A stretch of DNA of 64,000 nt from Chalara sp. BL73 (taxonomy: Eukaryota; Ascomycota; Leotiomycetes; Helotiales), in NCBI GenBank assembly GCA_918026815.1, contig CAKJVC010000088.1:868001-932000 (forward strand), in the 5' to 3' direction. Below, piece after piece: positions 23,457 through 34,800 of this stretch. The position numbers were made by a program, and so were the translations under genes. How positions within the stretch are numbered: the first letter of the stretch is position 1; each line of letters opens with the position of its first letter. A model generated the notes under the pieces. That model did no database searches. It saw only the letters and a list, made by a program, of their open reading frames with translations, and was not told where the DNA came from.

Positions 23457-26400
23457 ATGGGAGGAGTCCGGCCACCATGGCTGTGGGTGACTCTGCTCGC
23501 AGCGGGCAGAGTCGCACAAGCGAGCACCGACTTCTCGACGACTAGCGGAATTGCCGACTGGGATCAATCAGACTGGAGCTTGACTGCCAACACATATATT
23601 CCTGCACAGTATCAAGCTCGAGTGTCGTTGGCGAATGGGTCAGTGACTTCGATTGAATTCGATGCAGTAAGACTAACATCTTTAGCTATGTTGGAGCATC
23701 ATTAGCAGCTGCCGGGCCATTCTTCGAGAAAGACATCAACCAAACAGATCCAGACGGTGTGAAGCCTTCCAATGGCTGGCCGCTCTTCGACGAGAGGGTG
23801 TCTTTCAGTACCATCGCCGGTTAGTAATCTAGCATCCTGTGTTCACTAATATCTTTAGATTGGGCAAAGGCTGATGCATATGTAAAGGATTTTATGACCT
23901 GCAACCAAACGGGACAGGCACGAATTACCCATGGCTCAATCAATACGGCTGGGAGTCATTCATCAGCGGTATTCCTCACTCCACCGCCATCATATTTGCA
24001 TTCGGCGAAAATTATCTCGATGCTACAGCAAGTAATACTACCATCTCCAACTTTGCACAGAAGCTTTCCTTCAAGACTGGTGTCGGAGAGTGGGCGTATA
24101 CATGGACACCTGCAGAGTCGCAGACTTCATTCAATGTCACTTACTCGGCCATCTTCAGCAGAAACCGACCCAATGTGATTGCTGTAACAGCAAGCATTAC
24201 ACCATCAGCTGATATAAACGGCACTGTGACTGATCTAATAGATGGACGGAGTGCTCTCAGAACATATCTAGACAAGAAGGGTCTTGATGATGAAAGCTCG
24301 ATCATTTACAGCTCGGTGCACCCATGGGGTCGAGATAATGTTACCGCCTATGTGCAATCCGGTGTCAATTTCACCAATGCATACACGGACGCAGCCTCAA
24401 GAGGAGAGGCACGTGGGCCGTTTGTCAGCACCGATGAATCAACTATTGGGCAGACTTTCAACATTAGCTTGAAGGCAGGCCAAACTGCTACATTCTACAA
24501 ATATGTCGGAGTGGCCTCAAATGACAAGTTTCCCCGTGCAGAAGCGACTGCTTCGGAAGCGCAGGCTCAAGCTTTGGAAGATGGCTGGGACACTCTGTTG
24601 GCAGAGCACATTGTCGCATGGGGCGAGATCATGACCGAGACAAGTGTTGACAATTTCACGGATCCAGCGACTGGCAAACTACCAGATGATGAGACCATCA
24701 AAAGTCTCCAAATCGCATCTGTAGCAAATACCTTCTACCTGCTAGAGAATATCCAGGCTGACGGAAGTGGTCTGAATGACTGGAGTATTTCTGTAGGTGG
24801 TTTATCGTCTGATTCATATGCTGGGCTCGTTTTTTGGGATGCGGATTATTGGATGTCACCAGGTCTCAACTTAGCTTCTCCCGGATACGCAAAACAAATC
24901 AGCAACTTCCGCTTAAAGCAGTACGATCAAGCTCTTGCTAATGCAGAGTTCAATGGCTGGCCAAATGGAAGCGCTCTGTACTCTTGGACATCTGGAGGAT
25001 TTGGCAACTGTACCGGAACAGGACCTTGTGTTGATTATCAATACCATCTCAACCATGATATCGCTTTCAATCTTTTGCAGCAATATAACATCACTAATAA
25101 TGCTACATGGTTTTATGATGGTCCAGCTGACATCATTGAATCTGTAGCTATCATGTCTTCGCATCTTCTTAAATACAACGCCACAACAGAGACGTATTGG
25201 ATCTTGAACGCAACTGATCCTGATGAGTACGCAAACAATGTCAATAATACGGCATTCACTATCGCATCAGCTGCAGAGATCTTGCGACAGGGTAATTGGC
25301 TGAGAAGTATTCAGGGTGCAGAGACGAACGAGACTTGGGAAGAACAGGCAGAGAATATTGCATTCTTGAGTGCCGAAAGTAATATTACGCTAGAATTCCA
25401 AGGCATGAACAATTCAGCTGCTGTCAAACAGGTAATATTATTTAAAGCAAAAATATGGGCCAATTGACTAATTTACTTGAACAGGCAGATATTGTGCTAT
25501 TGACATACCCCCTGGATTACAATGACGATTATAGTCCTGAAGAGAAGCTGCTCGACTTAGACTACTACGCAAACCGACAAAGCCCCAATGGGCCGGCAAT
25601 GACTTACTCCATCTTTGCCATAAACGCAAATGCTCTTTCGCCTTCCGGCTGCTCCGCACATACCTATACTCTCAACGGATTTCTTCCATACCTGCGTGCC
25701 CCATGGTATCAGTTCTCCGAGCAGGCAGTCGACGATATAAATCTCAATGGTGATACGAAGCCAGCGTTCCCCTTCCTGACAGGCCACGGTGGGGCCAATC
25801 AGGTTGTACCATTTGGATTTCTCGGTATTCGTACGGACCAGCCAGCTCTTTACATCAGCCCCTCGCTCCCGCCGCAAATTCCTTTCGTCACGGTCCGCAC
25901 ATTCTATTACGGTGGTGCTACACTGTCAGCTCACCTAAACAGCACACACACAACCATCTCTCGCATCACAACTCCAGCGTCTGTGAATCTCGAAGATAAA
26001 TACGCAAACACAACGCTTCCATTCATCCTCGGTATTCCAGGAGATTCAAACACAACATCATATTCTTTGGCCATCAATCAAACAGTAACTGTTCCAAACA
26101 GGCTCTACTGGCAGAACCTTACCGACCCAGGAAATCTTTTGCAATGTTTGCCTGTAACGAGCGAAGACCCGTACCAAGCCGGCCAATTCCCTGTCGCCGC
26201 AATCGACGGTGCGACATCCACACGCTGGCAACCTTATACCAACGAATCCGCAAGCCTCCTCGTAAACATGTCCACTGTCCCTTACTCTCCCGTTTCAGGC
26301 ATAAAATTCGACTGGGGCACGCGACCACCCAGGTCGGCCGTCGTCTACCTCGGTAACACAACAGACGGAGAAGTGCTCTATGATACGACGACGGTCATCC

Positions 26401-26621
26401 GAGTGGACAACATCACGATCAGCTTGCCGTACGATGCGGAGTATTCCGCAAGCGAGGAGGGGAGCTTGGTGGAACCTGTGCAGGGCAATACCACTATTTT
26501 GAGCGTGCAAGGAGGTGCGTGGAGTGGAAAATATGCGCGGTTGGTGATCGAGGGGTGTTTTGAGGAGGACGGAAAGGGGGCCACGGTTGGGGAGTTTGTA
26601 CTTTTGGGCGCGGGGAGCTGA
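23457..26621 (+). CDS. ath1: Secreted acid trehalase, glycoside hydrolase family 65
   Basis: The model joins 23457..23638, 23686..23819, 23888..25431 and 25485..26621, 998 aa, near the usual acid trehalase length. Signal peptide at the N-terminus (PWLWVTLLAAGRVAQA). The early conserved segment is split by intron 1 and reads YQARVSLANGYVGASLAAAG after splicing. The GH65 active-site region includes FWDADYWM at residues 421-428. Dozens of N-x-S/T sequons fit a heavily glycosylated cell-wall or secreted enzyme. Intron 2 has two acceptors: the stronger-looking CTTTAG at 23858-23859 gives a wrong frame, whereas 23886-23887 gives GFYDLQPNGTG as in the family. Reaction: hydrolysis of alpha,alpha-trehalose to two glucoses, allowing growth on external trehalose. 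The C-terminal part resembles a jelly-roll accessory domain. Confidence 0.92.
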
Positions 26622-27386
26622 AGGGAGGAAAGTTAAGGCAATTGCGAGTTCCTATGAACCAAGGAGACAAATGCTTGTTTTAATGAAATGACTGGATAGC
26701 CAATCTGCCAGTTGCAATGCCCGTTTCCAGTAAATAACACCCTGTGATTTTTGCTACTCGGAGTTTCTTTTGCGTGTCTGCAATCTGCAAATGTTTCAAT
26801 TCGGCTTCGGTGCATTGTAAAGGTAATAGTTTGGACCCCAAAGTCCCAGTTCCCAGGTCAAGAAATCATATCTCAGACTCCCACACGATCAGAGTCCTGA
26901 ATTTTCTGGCTTCTATTTTCCGTCGCACGTCGTCATTCTGACAAATGTTCTGGGATAGTTTCGTACATTATCCGACGTACATGCTCTAAGCCAGCTGCTC
27001 GTCGGCTTGCCCATCCAGCCAGAGTCCTTAGATTCCTCAATCTCGGCGAACCAGCGGCTAGGCTTTGCAGTTTTGACGGGTTTGTTGCGTACTTATGGTT
27101 TGCTCAACGTCCCGCAACTCCGCTCCACACTCTGGTATATCCAATAAATTGTGAATCCCATGCCAAAAACCCCTTATGGTTCTCGCTTAGTTCGAGGACG
27201 GTCAGCTGACAATGAGCCCGCTGGATAGAGGAGCTCCATGCAAATGCCAAGTCATATGCAGTAACATTTTACTGAATCCGGTTTGTAGGTAGTTGCCATC
27301 TCGTACAGAATAGCTCCAAGGCTGTTCGTAAACTCGGTGCGTAGCTCATTCTTGCTCGTTATCTTAAGACACATGCCCACATATAC
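26622..27386. other. Convergent intergenic region
   Basis: Between trehalase (+) and HET (-) 3' ends. No gene seen. Confidence 0.5.
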
Positions 27387-29333
27387 CTAAACCATCCAGA
27401 ACATCCTCTTCCTTTCCCTGTACTCAGGCCTCAAGATTTCATTGTTCATCCAGCCGTGAAGATAGCACTTACTAATGATCTCCCATTCTTCAGGCCCTTC
27501 AGAAACCTGTCCGACAGAGCCCCGCTCAATGGAAGAGATCTCGGCGGGCCGAAGCACAAATGGCATTCCACTTCCATCAAACACCACAATTTGGTCGTCT
27601 TCTTGCATCCCTTCTGGCCCAAAACCAATATAACCATCTTTGGTTATGATGAGTCTCTGTGCGCCAATAACCGTGGTTACCATGCACGCATCAGTTTGTA
27701 AAAACTGCACCTGCTCTTGATTACATTCTGAGGGATCTTGCAGGAAGTTTTCAAAATGCTGATAGTAGAGCTCGATATCTCGTAGACGCGCAATAAACCC
27801 GTCTATGCCCTCACCTGCTTGTTCCTCGATACCTGCTATGTTTGCTACTAGCATTTGCGGTAATACAGTACTTATGTGTTCTCCCGATGGATACAGAGGT
27901 TTCTGAGTGACCCCAGCGATAATCTCTTGCACCAGTTTCATCTGTTCAAACCATTCACGAAACCAGTCGTTGTTAAGGTCCTCTCTTGGAACAGTTATAT
28001 CGACCAACTTGGCGTGTTTTATGATATCCACCGAAGCCCCTTGAATAGCAATCTTAGGCAGGTTACTCCGCTCAAGGATCATTCGAGGATCTATATCTCT
28101 GGCAGCGAAGAAACCGTCGCTAGTTCTTCCTCCCCAGTCTATCCTCCAATCGGGGACCCACGATGGAAGCTGTGAATGGCTCGAACTAACTTTAGTAGAT
28201 CTACTTTTGTCCCGCAAGGCATGACTCCCTGTGTTATCCAATATACCAAGATCGCCGATTTGCAAGTATTCATAAGCGATGTGCTGAAACAGGTCTTCCA
28301 CACTCGACTCGTAATTCACTTCAAGATGGATATCATTCTTTGAATCAGACATGCCGAGGATTGCATAGCAGATATCCAAAGCATTTGAGCATTGTCGGTG
28401 GCCATGCTCCCTCATTAATTCTCTGATCTTTGGTTGCGGTGTTGAAGTTCGTTTGCACAATCGCTGTTCCTCCATGCTAGCAAAAAGGCCAAATACATCA
28501 ACAAAGTCGTCAGAATTTCCCCAACCTGTTGAACCGATCTTTCCATAAATAGAATATAAAGAGACGGCCATGGCCGGAATTCCAAGATACTGAGATTCCA
28601 AGGAGTAAGTTCCGCACACAAAAGTAATTTGTGGTGCAAGGACAACCTCTTGAACAACCCATAATCTTCTAAACCATGGCTGTAGAAGAAAGGCACGAAT
28701 ATAACTGCCATTTGAGCGGGAGAATCTTCTGAACAATTCAAGCCACTTAATCATGCCATCTTCGGAAGTAGATCGCATGATATCCACTGGATATTCAGGT
28801 ACAATATCCAATATTTTTGCTTCCTCTACGAGCTCCTTAATGATTTCCATGGCCCCGTTCGTGTCCTGGCTACCAGCGCCAAGCCATACCAGAACGCCAG
28901 TCGTATTTCGATAGATCTTGGACATCAGCATAACCTGGTGGCTTTTCTCGTTATTTTCGGACTGGTTTATGCACACGGCATCGATCCATAACTTACGTGG
29001 TGAGTTGGGAAATCTAAGCTGTCTCAAGGCTGAAGCGAGATTTCTCGTCAGAGGAAGCCGGCCTGTTCGAAGATGTATTGCATCTGGGAAGACCGGGTCA
29101 CCCCAGGCATAGGAGAGTGCTTCGTATGTAGGGTTATCCGCCAAATCGACGATTATCAGGTTCCCAGATAACGCTTGGGCATCTCTTTCATTTGGGGGAT
29201 CTAGTTCGAGAATTCTGATCTGGGTCCGTGGTTCAATGGGCTTGTAGATATACCGAGCTTCAGCAATAGCTTCTTGAACTAGACCTGCTTCTTCGTTGGG
29301 CGGTCCTGGCAGTGAGGCAGATCCCGGAGACAT
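27387..29333 (-). CDS. HET-domain protein, 648 aa
   Basis: Intronless frame from ATG 29333. HET domain (PF06985) motifs are in order: YEALSYAWG at 70-78, LWIDAVCINQ at 115-124, then SKIYRNTTGVLVWLG (138-152) and WFRRLWVVQEVVLA. The long C-terminal part is of the type found in many Pezizomycotina HET proteins (CSNALDICYAILGMS, then LPSWVPDW). Family knowledge: HET domains mediate vegetative incompatibility and related cell-death responses when activated by partner proteins or non-self signals; most genomic copies have no assigned partner. No NACHT or STAND partner gene lies next to it. Not disrupted. Confidence 0.93.
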   Translation of the reverse strand: MSPGSASLPGPPNEEAGLVQEAIAEARYIYKPIEPRTQIRILELDPPNERDAQALSGNLIIVDLADNPTYEALSYAWGDPVFPDAIHLRTGRLPLTRNLASALRQLRFPNSPRKLWIDAVCINQSENNEKSHQVMLMSKIYRNTTGVLVWLGAGSQDTNGAMEIIKELVEEAKILDIVPEYPVDIMRSTSEDGMIKWLELFRRFSRSNGSYIRAFLLQPWFRRLWVVQEVVLAPQITFVCGTYSLESQYLGIPAMAVSLYSIYGKIGSTGWGNSDDFVDVFGLFASMEEQRLCKRTSTPQPKIRELMREHGHRQCSNALDICYAILGMSDSKNDIHLEVNYESSVEDLFQHIAYEYLQIGDLGILDNTGSHALRDKSRSTKVSSSHSQLPSWVPDWRIDWGGRTSDGFFAARDIDPRMILERSNLPKIAIQGASVDIIKHAKLVDITVPREDLNNDWFREWFEQMKLVQEIIAGVTQKPLYPSGEHISTVLPQMLVANIAGIEEQAGEGIDGFIARLRDIELYYQHFENFLQDPSECNQEQVQFLQTDACMVTTVIGAQRLIITKDGYIGFGPEGMQEDDQIVVFDGSGMPFVLRPAEISSIERGSVGQVSEGPEEWEIISKCYLHGWMNNEILRPEYRERKRMFWMV

Positions 29334-29957
29334 TTTCGGAGAACCGCTCGTGCGCCGTTATAACCAACTAGTCTATTTTTAAATGGTTCGTTTAAGGAAG
29401 AGCGCAATGAAGTGCTCAGCTTCCCTTGATGGCAAGTTCTGGTCAGGATCCGGTTGGCAACCAGGAAGGCATCCGCCAAGCAAAAAAAAAAAAAAAAAAG
29501 GTATACACAGGAATAGCAGTGCGTGAAGGCTCTGGAGGTAGTAACACAGTTTCCCAAAGTCAGGATATGAAAAACGTGATTATTTGGCAAGGGAACGGCC
29601 GGATATCCGGCAGCACTGATAATCAACAAATAAGATAAGAGAGAACTTGTAGTACCACGTGATAAAATGTATTGATGGGCCTATTCTCTTTAGTCTATCT
29701 TTTGCTATCTTCTCCTTGGTCGAGCAAATATTGAAAAACTGTAGCAAAGTGACTTGCAAGTAGAGATGCCAAGTCTTCGACCGTATCTTTGTCCATACTA
29801 CAATGCTTTTACGTGACATACACACGAGCGAGTATGCTTATTGGTATAGACTTTGGAGTTCCTTCTCGGTTTCATTCATCTGATAGAACAAATACCTGAG
29901 TTTGTGGTAATTCCTATTTTCTGCTGATTGTAAAGTTCTGTGCCTGTTAGCCCATTA

Positions 29958-30242
29958 TTAAGATGGTGTGAGGCTTGTGTGGCAAAGTATCTTGTAGCAT
30001 TCAAACTCATAGGTGTTGGCCCTTAGTCTGGCTTCATTAACAGCTTTTAATTTATCAGAATTTGCTTTTTCTCTCCATGACTTCCGCACTGCCTCCTTTT
30101 CGCGCTTTTCATGTCTCTTCTCCTGGTCTCCGCAATGCCTCTTATGTTGCTGTGCAATCCAGGCTTCTTTCGCAGCATCACGTTCATCCCGTTTTCGGAT
30201 TACAGAGCAAGGAGTAGCCGTGTTCTCAGGGATAGGCTGCAT
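29958..30242 (-). CDS. Doubtful small charged protein, 94 aa
   Basis: ATG at 30242, stop at 29958. The product is strongly helical-looking and charged, rich in Lys, Arg and Glu (RKRDERDAAKEAW, EKRHEKREKEAVRKSWREK). No homologue recognised. It could be a fragment of a larger decayed gene or a chance frame. Confidence 0.2.
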   Translation of the reverse strand: MQPIPENTATPCSVIRKRDERDAAKEAWIAQQHKRHCGDQEKRHEKREKEAVRKSWREKANSDKLKAVNEARLRANTYEFECYKILCHTSLTPS

Positions 30243-31441
30243 GACAATTTCTTAGAGTTTCTCTCGCATTGAGTCGGAGAGAAAGAGTGATCTGGATTTT
30301 CGACTGGCCCAAATCGCCAGCATAAGCATTGTGCGAAGGGTAAAGTTCGCATCGTTACTTCCATTGTGATCTAAATCGCTTGTCAACTAAAAAGTCTCGC
30401 TTGTCGAAGGGCAGTGTGCATGTACATCTCCCATTTGTTGGGAGCTGCAACTATTTCATCAAATTTCCCAAGGTGGTCTTATATTAAATGGCTAAGATCT
30501 TTTTGGCTACTTCTTGCATATCAATAAGATATCTCGGCTCGAGCTCGATCTGCAAAGCTTGAAGGAAATCCATGCCTCCGTATCCGCCATGAAAGACAAG
30601 AGCAAATTGTCTATTTCTAATGATGCCCTTCAGAACAGGGCCAACTTCTTCCCGGGTGAGTACTTCACTCCTGCCGAAATGGAATGTCTTGGATACCTAG
30701 CGAGAGCATTTCAGCATTGGTCGATGTATACATTAGGGGACAGCCAATGGAAATAAGGTTGATGCCAAAACTTTCGCACCTCTACCAATACTATGGGCCA
30801 GATGCTGGAATAGTCACAGCATAGTTGGGACGCGAAGTTTTCGCCTACATTTGCATCTATATGTTTCAGGAGATGATATTGCTTTAAGAAACAAGATTAC
30901 TCCGGCATGCTTGAAACACGTAGGCAATTCAACAAAATTAAAAATTAGAATAATAGGGAAAACTATGTCCAGGCCAACTTACCACTTCAAATACCCTTCA
31001 GGGCCAACAGAATGGCACTTGGTAGAGAAAGCGCTTCGGCCATATTCTGAACGCTTCTGGCCTTTGAGGTGGTTAGTGTCCAATACTGCAACCCCTACCT
31101 GAAAATAAGGCGCCGCAGCTTCCTTTCTATGAACAGCAACATTCTCGGTAACTTGTAATTTTTGCCGGGCTGAAGGATTTTCGGATCCCTTCGACGCTTT
31201 CGGCGGGGTGACCAGGTGCGGATCATGCTGGCTATTGCCTGGGAAACTCTGAAAATGAATCACAGTTATTATTATATTGTGCGAAAAATGCTGGGTAATC
31301 CAAATTAATGGAGTTCGAAATTATATATGACTGGGTATGTATGAACAATGTTTTTGGATAGTAAGAGGTAGCGATGAAGCGGCCAGTGGTGGCCGTGAGG
31401 GGACCTACTTATACTAGAGAAGTCATGCTAGGCATTTGCTT

Positions 31442-31463
31442 AGTCCAAATTTTGATTTGGACT
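31442..31463. repeat. Short perfect hairpin
   Basis: AGTCCAAAT, a four-base loop TTTG, then ATTTGGACT: a nine-base-pair stem. A partial third copy, AGTCCAAAAC, lies at about 31489. Function unknown. Confidence 0.5.
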
Positions 31464-32071
31464 CACCAGAAAAATAGTTGGCGGAATCAGTCCAAAACCA
31501 AAGATATTGCCAAAAGATCAAAAAGAGATAAAGTGGTTTAAGCTGAAACATGACTATGATTGTACTCTTATGTATAAATCTATTGCTACGTATAACCCAA
31601 TGCTTAGGAGAATCGCTGCATCAATCGTGTGAGATTATATCCGCATTGTAATCAGACTATGTTGACCACATCAACGAATTCCGATCGACATTTAGGCGTG
31701 GAGAGCATTCCAGATATTCAAATGCTGGATCTCACGACCAAATCTGCGACTTTACGTCTTAGGCTGGATGTGTTGAATCCCGAAATTTTGTTTATCGCTT
31801 TAATAGTTGACCTTCATATAATAACAGGTGTTATGGTCGTTAATCCGAGCCAACTCGAACCCTTGGTAATTAGCAAGGAGCAAGCATGAGCTTAGATCTA
31901 ACATAAATACATGACTGGATCCTGCCGGGCAGAATGCTTCCGAAACAAATGCAGACCGTGGAATATGCGCTGCGCTAGGCTATCCAGTCGTCTTGCCAGC
32001 TATGACCTTGGTATTCTCTTAATGTCTGCTCCGACTGTGCTCCATAGTAATGGATCCTTCTTCAGTACATC

Positions 32072-32872
32072 CTATCTACGAGGTCTTCTTGAGCCTTTCG
32101 CAGGACGCTTAGAAATGCGCTGAGATGACTCTTCCGGCTTACGCTTCAGAGGATTCTTATTCGGTGTAGGCTCTGCAATCCCAGTAACATCAATCTCAGC
32201 ATCTTCTGGTGTAGTTCGTAGCCAACGAATAACATCGTACTTCTTCGTAGACCCCTCATATCCCATCGCTTTCGCCTTATTGGCAAGATCGATTCCGTCG
32301 CCTAGCCACCAGCTCTTCTCTCTAGGACTTTTGAGGACGTCCCAAGCTGCGAGCCAGTTTGCCATGGCTGAAATGGATTTCGATGGTAGCTTGCCCTTGC
32401 TGTCTTTAAGCAGCTGGTATGACCGTTGCATTGAAAGGGAAAGCAGATCAGCGGCGGGCCATTTTTGATATTTCTTTTCTGCTTCGGCGATCTGGCGCTG
32501 CAAATCAGGGTCGGACGTTCGTAAAATGGCTTCGGGATGGGAGATTGCGCCTGTGTGACGGGCTACACGTAGTGTGGTATCGACTGCAGGCATAGTGGTC
32601 GGCGCAACAAAAGGAATGATCCCTTCTTTTTCGCAGAGCCACTTAATAATTCTAATCCGTCCAGACTTTCTGCCTTCCTTTCCTGTTTTGCCAAAGTTCT
32701 TGCCCCTCGCATGCTGGTATAGTTCTTCAAAGCTCATAGCCCACCAAATCTTCTCTTGAGGTGACATGGAAGGATGCGCCGTTACTGATTGTCCATTCTG
32801 CTGGTTCAGCTCTGTTGAGTTGCCGTCCGCTGGGATAACCAGCCCATCATTTGGACTGATACTCCTATCCAT
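32072..32872 (-). CDS. Hypothetical nuclear-type protein with three SAP-like repeats
   Basis: Single frame, 266 aa, ATG at 32872. I do not recognise a named family. The protein shows three related segments of about 35 residues, each starting with Trp and ending in a Trp-Leu pair: 43-79 (WWAMSFEELYQHA ... IRIIKWL), 138-174 (WPAADLLSLSMQ ... SISAMANWL) and 188-219 (WWLGDGIDLANKAKAMGY ... YDVIRWL). The pattern, a short helix, Gly turn, basic residues and second helix ending WL, resembles SAP/HeH DNA-binding motifs. The C-terminus (241-266) is strongly basic (PLKRKPEESS, SKRPAKGSRRPRR) and could be a nuclear localisation signal. A DNA- or chromatin-associated role is inferred only. Neighbours give no hint. 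Confidence 0.7.
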   Translation of the reverse strand: MDRSISPNDGLVIPADGNSTELNQQNGQSVTAHPSMSPQEKIWWAMSFEELYQHARGKNFGKTGKEGRKSGRIRIIKWLCEKEGIIPFVAPTTMPAVDTTLRVARHTGAISHPEAILRTSDPDLQRQIAEAEKKYQKWPAADLLSLSMQRSYQLLKDSKGKLPSKSISAMANWLAAWDVLKSPREKSWWLGDGIDLANKAKAMGYEGSTKKYDVIRWLRTTPEDAEIDVTGIAEPTPNKNPLKRKPEESSQRISKRPAKGSRRPRR

Positions 32873-33419
32873 GCCTCTTGGTATAGATTATTGGTATGCC
32901 TTTAAGACATAAGGACCGGCACCTCAATAGTGCTGGGAAGTATCGAGAGGCGTTGAAACGCAATTGCTGGAACCGTGGAGAAGACGCACAGACCAGGTGG
33001 GTATGAATAGCCGACACCAAATTTCAAACGATCCGATCCGAAGCGAAATGCCGGCTCAATGCCTTCAGAGTGAGCCTTGATTCTATTCATATAGGGACAG
33101 CTTTCGAAATTTGGTCCCCTGAGCCTATGCAGTACTAACAGTGCCAATAGTTATAGCAGCAATGTTAAGTTTGGTCTAAGCCCACCTTGACGGAAAAAAT
33201 ATCACGTAGTTTATTGTCTTATATGTGCGTTGTAAGAAGCAAAACTCTTTAAGTGGTTAGAACAGCTTGCCGTTCAGGGCTTGAGATATTGTTGAAGCCA
33301 GAATATAAGGCATAATAAAACATGGGCCAGAAGCAGTTGCTTTTTGGTCTTCAACATATATGACGAGGAGCATTCCCCCACATTTATGTTTTCCCAAGTA
33401 CGCATCTCCAAGCCCATTT
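32873..33419. other. Intergenic region
   Basis: No gene or repeat of note. Confidence 0.5.
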
Positions 33420-34539
33420 TCACACATTCGTCGGAAACCCTCTCATCTTTGCCCACTCCTCGATTGGCGTAAGATTTACAGGCAAAAGTTTCAGCACTTC
33501 CGTCATATCCACATTAAATTCGTCACTTTCTCGATAGTAGGTATACGCTTTCTTCATCTGTCTGACAATAACATCAATATCAAGACCGGCACGATGCTTC
33601 ATTGCCTCGCTGATCTTTTCACAAAAATCATCGACACTTTGGCTTTCATACTTTAGAGGTCGGTTCCAGACACGGGAGAGCTTTTCGGTAAGTTCAGGGA
33701 GCCGAACAGTATCTGGGCCGCCAACGGGAAAGTTGCGGCCTGCGAGCTCGGGGTGGTGCATTGCTGCTATCACTACAACCCATCAGTCATACTGCGGTCA
33801 AGGCCGAGGACTTACGGTTCTGATAACTTAGGAGGTTCACTTACTGAGCTGCGCAATATCATGATGACATATCCAAGAAACGTTCAGTGTCTCCTGGTGA
33901 CAATACACAATCGTATTCCTCTCTACTAACGGAGGCCTCGCCCACCCTTCCAGCAAATTATCGAGGAAGACAACAGGCTGGATAGAAATGACAGGCAACC
34001 CAGTCTCCCGTAACAACTTCAGCATTTCTCTCCAGTCATCCTGGGCCTTGACATCCTTCGATGTCTCAGGCACCGGCATACCTGTCAATCCCCAAAATCA
34101 GCCACTCATCCAGCGAAGCCCCCTGCAGAACAAGATCATTCCCAAAGAAGCAAATTACACACTGGTATTAAAAACCAACAACCTCACTCCCTCCCTCTTT
34201 GCCGCCTTCCCAACCGCCCTCGCAGCGTCCAATACCGGCCCACTCGCCTGGAAACTCGTTGACGGCAGGTTCAAAAACACAGACTCGCCCCCCTTCAACG
34301 CATTTTCGATGGACTTCTGGTCTGAGAAATCGGCTGCCTTGGTTTCAATGGGATGGGATTCGATGGTTACGGGCTTAGGGTTGCGGGAGACGGCGACGGG
34401 ATGGTGGCCGGCGAGGGCGAGGGCGGCGACTTGTGCGGCACCTGTGACGCTAGGTTTAGTATAAGCCGTTCGCCGCGGGTATTATCTAGAAATAGTTCTT
34501 ACCTTGAACACCGCTGGCTCCGAATACGATCACGCGCAT
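33420..34539 (-). CDS. NmrA-like NAD(P)-binding protein
   Basis: The model is complement(33420..33772, 33845..34081, 34163..34441, 34503..34539), 301 aa. The Rossmann motif GASGVQG (residues 7-13, GxxGxxG) spans the exon 1/2 junction and follows MRVIVF. Later segments are typical of NmrA/HSCARG-like atypical short-chain reductases: VFNTSMPVP, GLPVISIQPVVFLDNLLEGW, HHDIAQLMIAAMHHPELAGRNFP and a C-terminal EWAKMRGFP. Every junction was fixed by frame; the donor at 34162 (A|GTGTGT) restores FNTSMPVPETS. Family members either sense NAD(P)/NADP balance (NmrA proper binds AreA) or act as reductases in secondary metabolism. The usual catalytic Tyr-xxx-Lys is not apparent. It is 262 bp downstream of the decarboxylase on the same strand. 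Confidence 0.87.
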
Positions 34540-34754
34540 ATCAGGTGATAATGAATTAGTTCCGAGGATTGTTTCTAGTGTTCGCAGATATGACCTGCCT
34601 CATATTAGAAGAAAGAATAATACGTTATATTCTTATGGTTCATTCGGTAGTCCTTTTCCGGGAGCTAGATTGATTATGGAATTTCACTTTCACAGAACTT
34701 CGGATAAAGTTTTACGAATAAGTCCCTGCAACTTCTGTGAAACTATAGAGCAGG

Positions 34755-34776
34755 TTATTATTATTATTATTATTAA
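34755..34776. repeat. (TTA)n microsatellite
   Basis: About seven TTA units between the decarboxylase stop and the NmrA-like gene start. Confidence 0.8.
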
Positions 34777-34800
34777 ATCTGTTCTCTAGTAGATAATATT

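Larger units (their letters stand above)
29334..32071. other. Gene-sparse region
   Basis: Contains an A-homopolymer (29481-29499), one doubtful charged frame (29958-30242, -), a short hairpin (31442-31463) and no supportable multi-exon gene. Some minus-strand frames between 30,980 and 31,260 carry splice-like junctions but do not extend into a protein. Confidence 0.4.

Noticed and set aside
23820..23887. Stronger-looking acceptor at 23859 in the trehalase second intron
   Set aside because: It gives a different frame without family residues; the acceptor at 23887 restores GFYDLQPNGTG.
30979..31263. Minus-strand frame with a good internal intron (GTAGGG ... CACTAAC ... CAAAG)
   Set aside because: Both the spliced and unspliced readings stop soon after, with no start codon and no recognisable protein.
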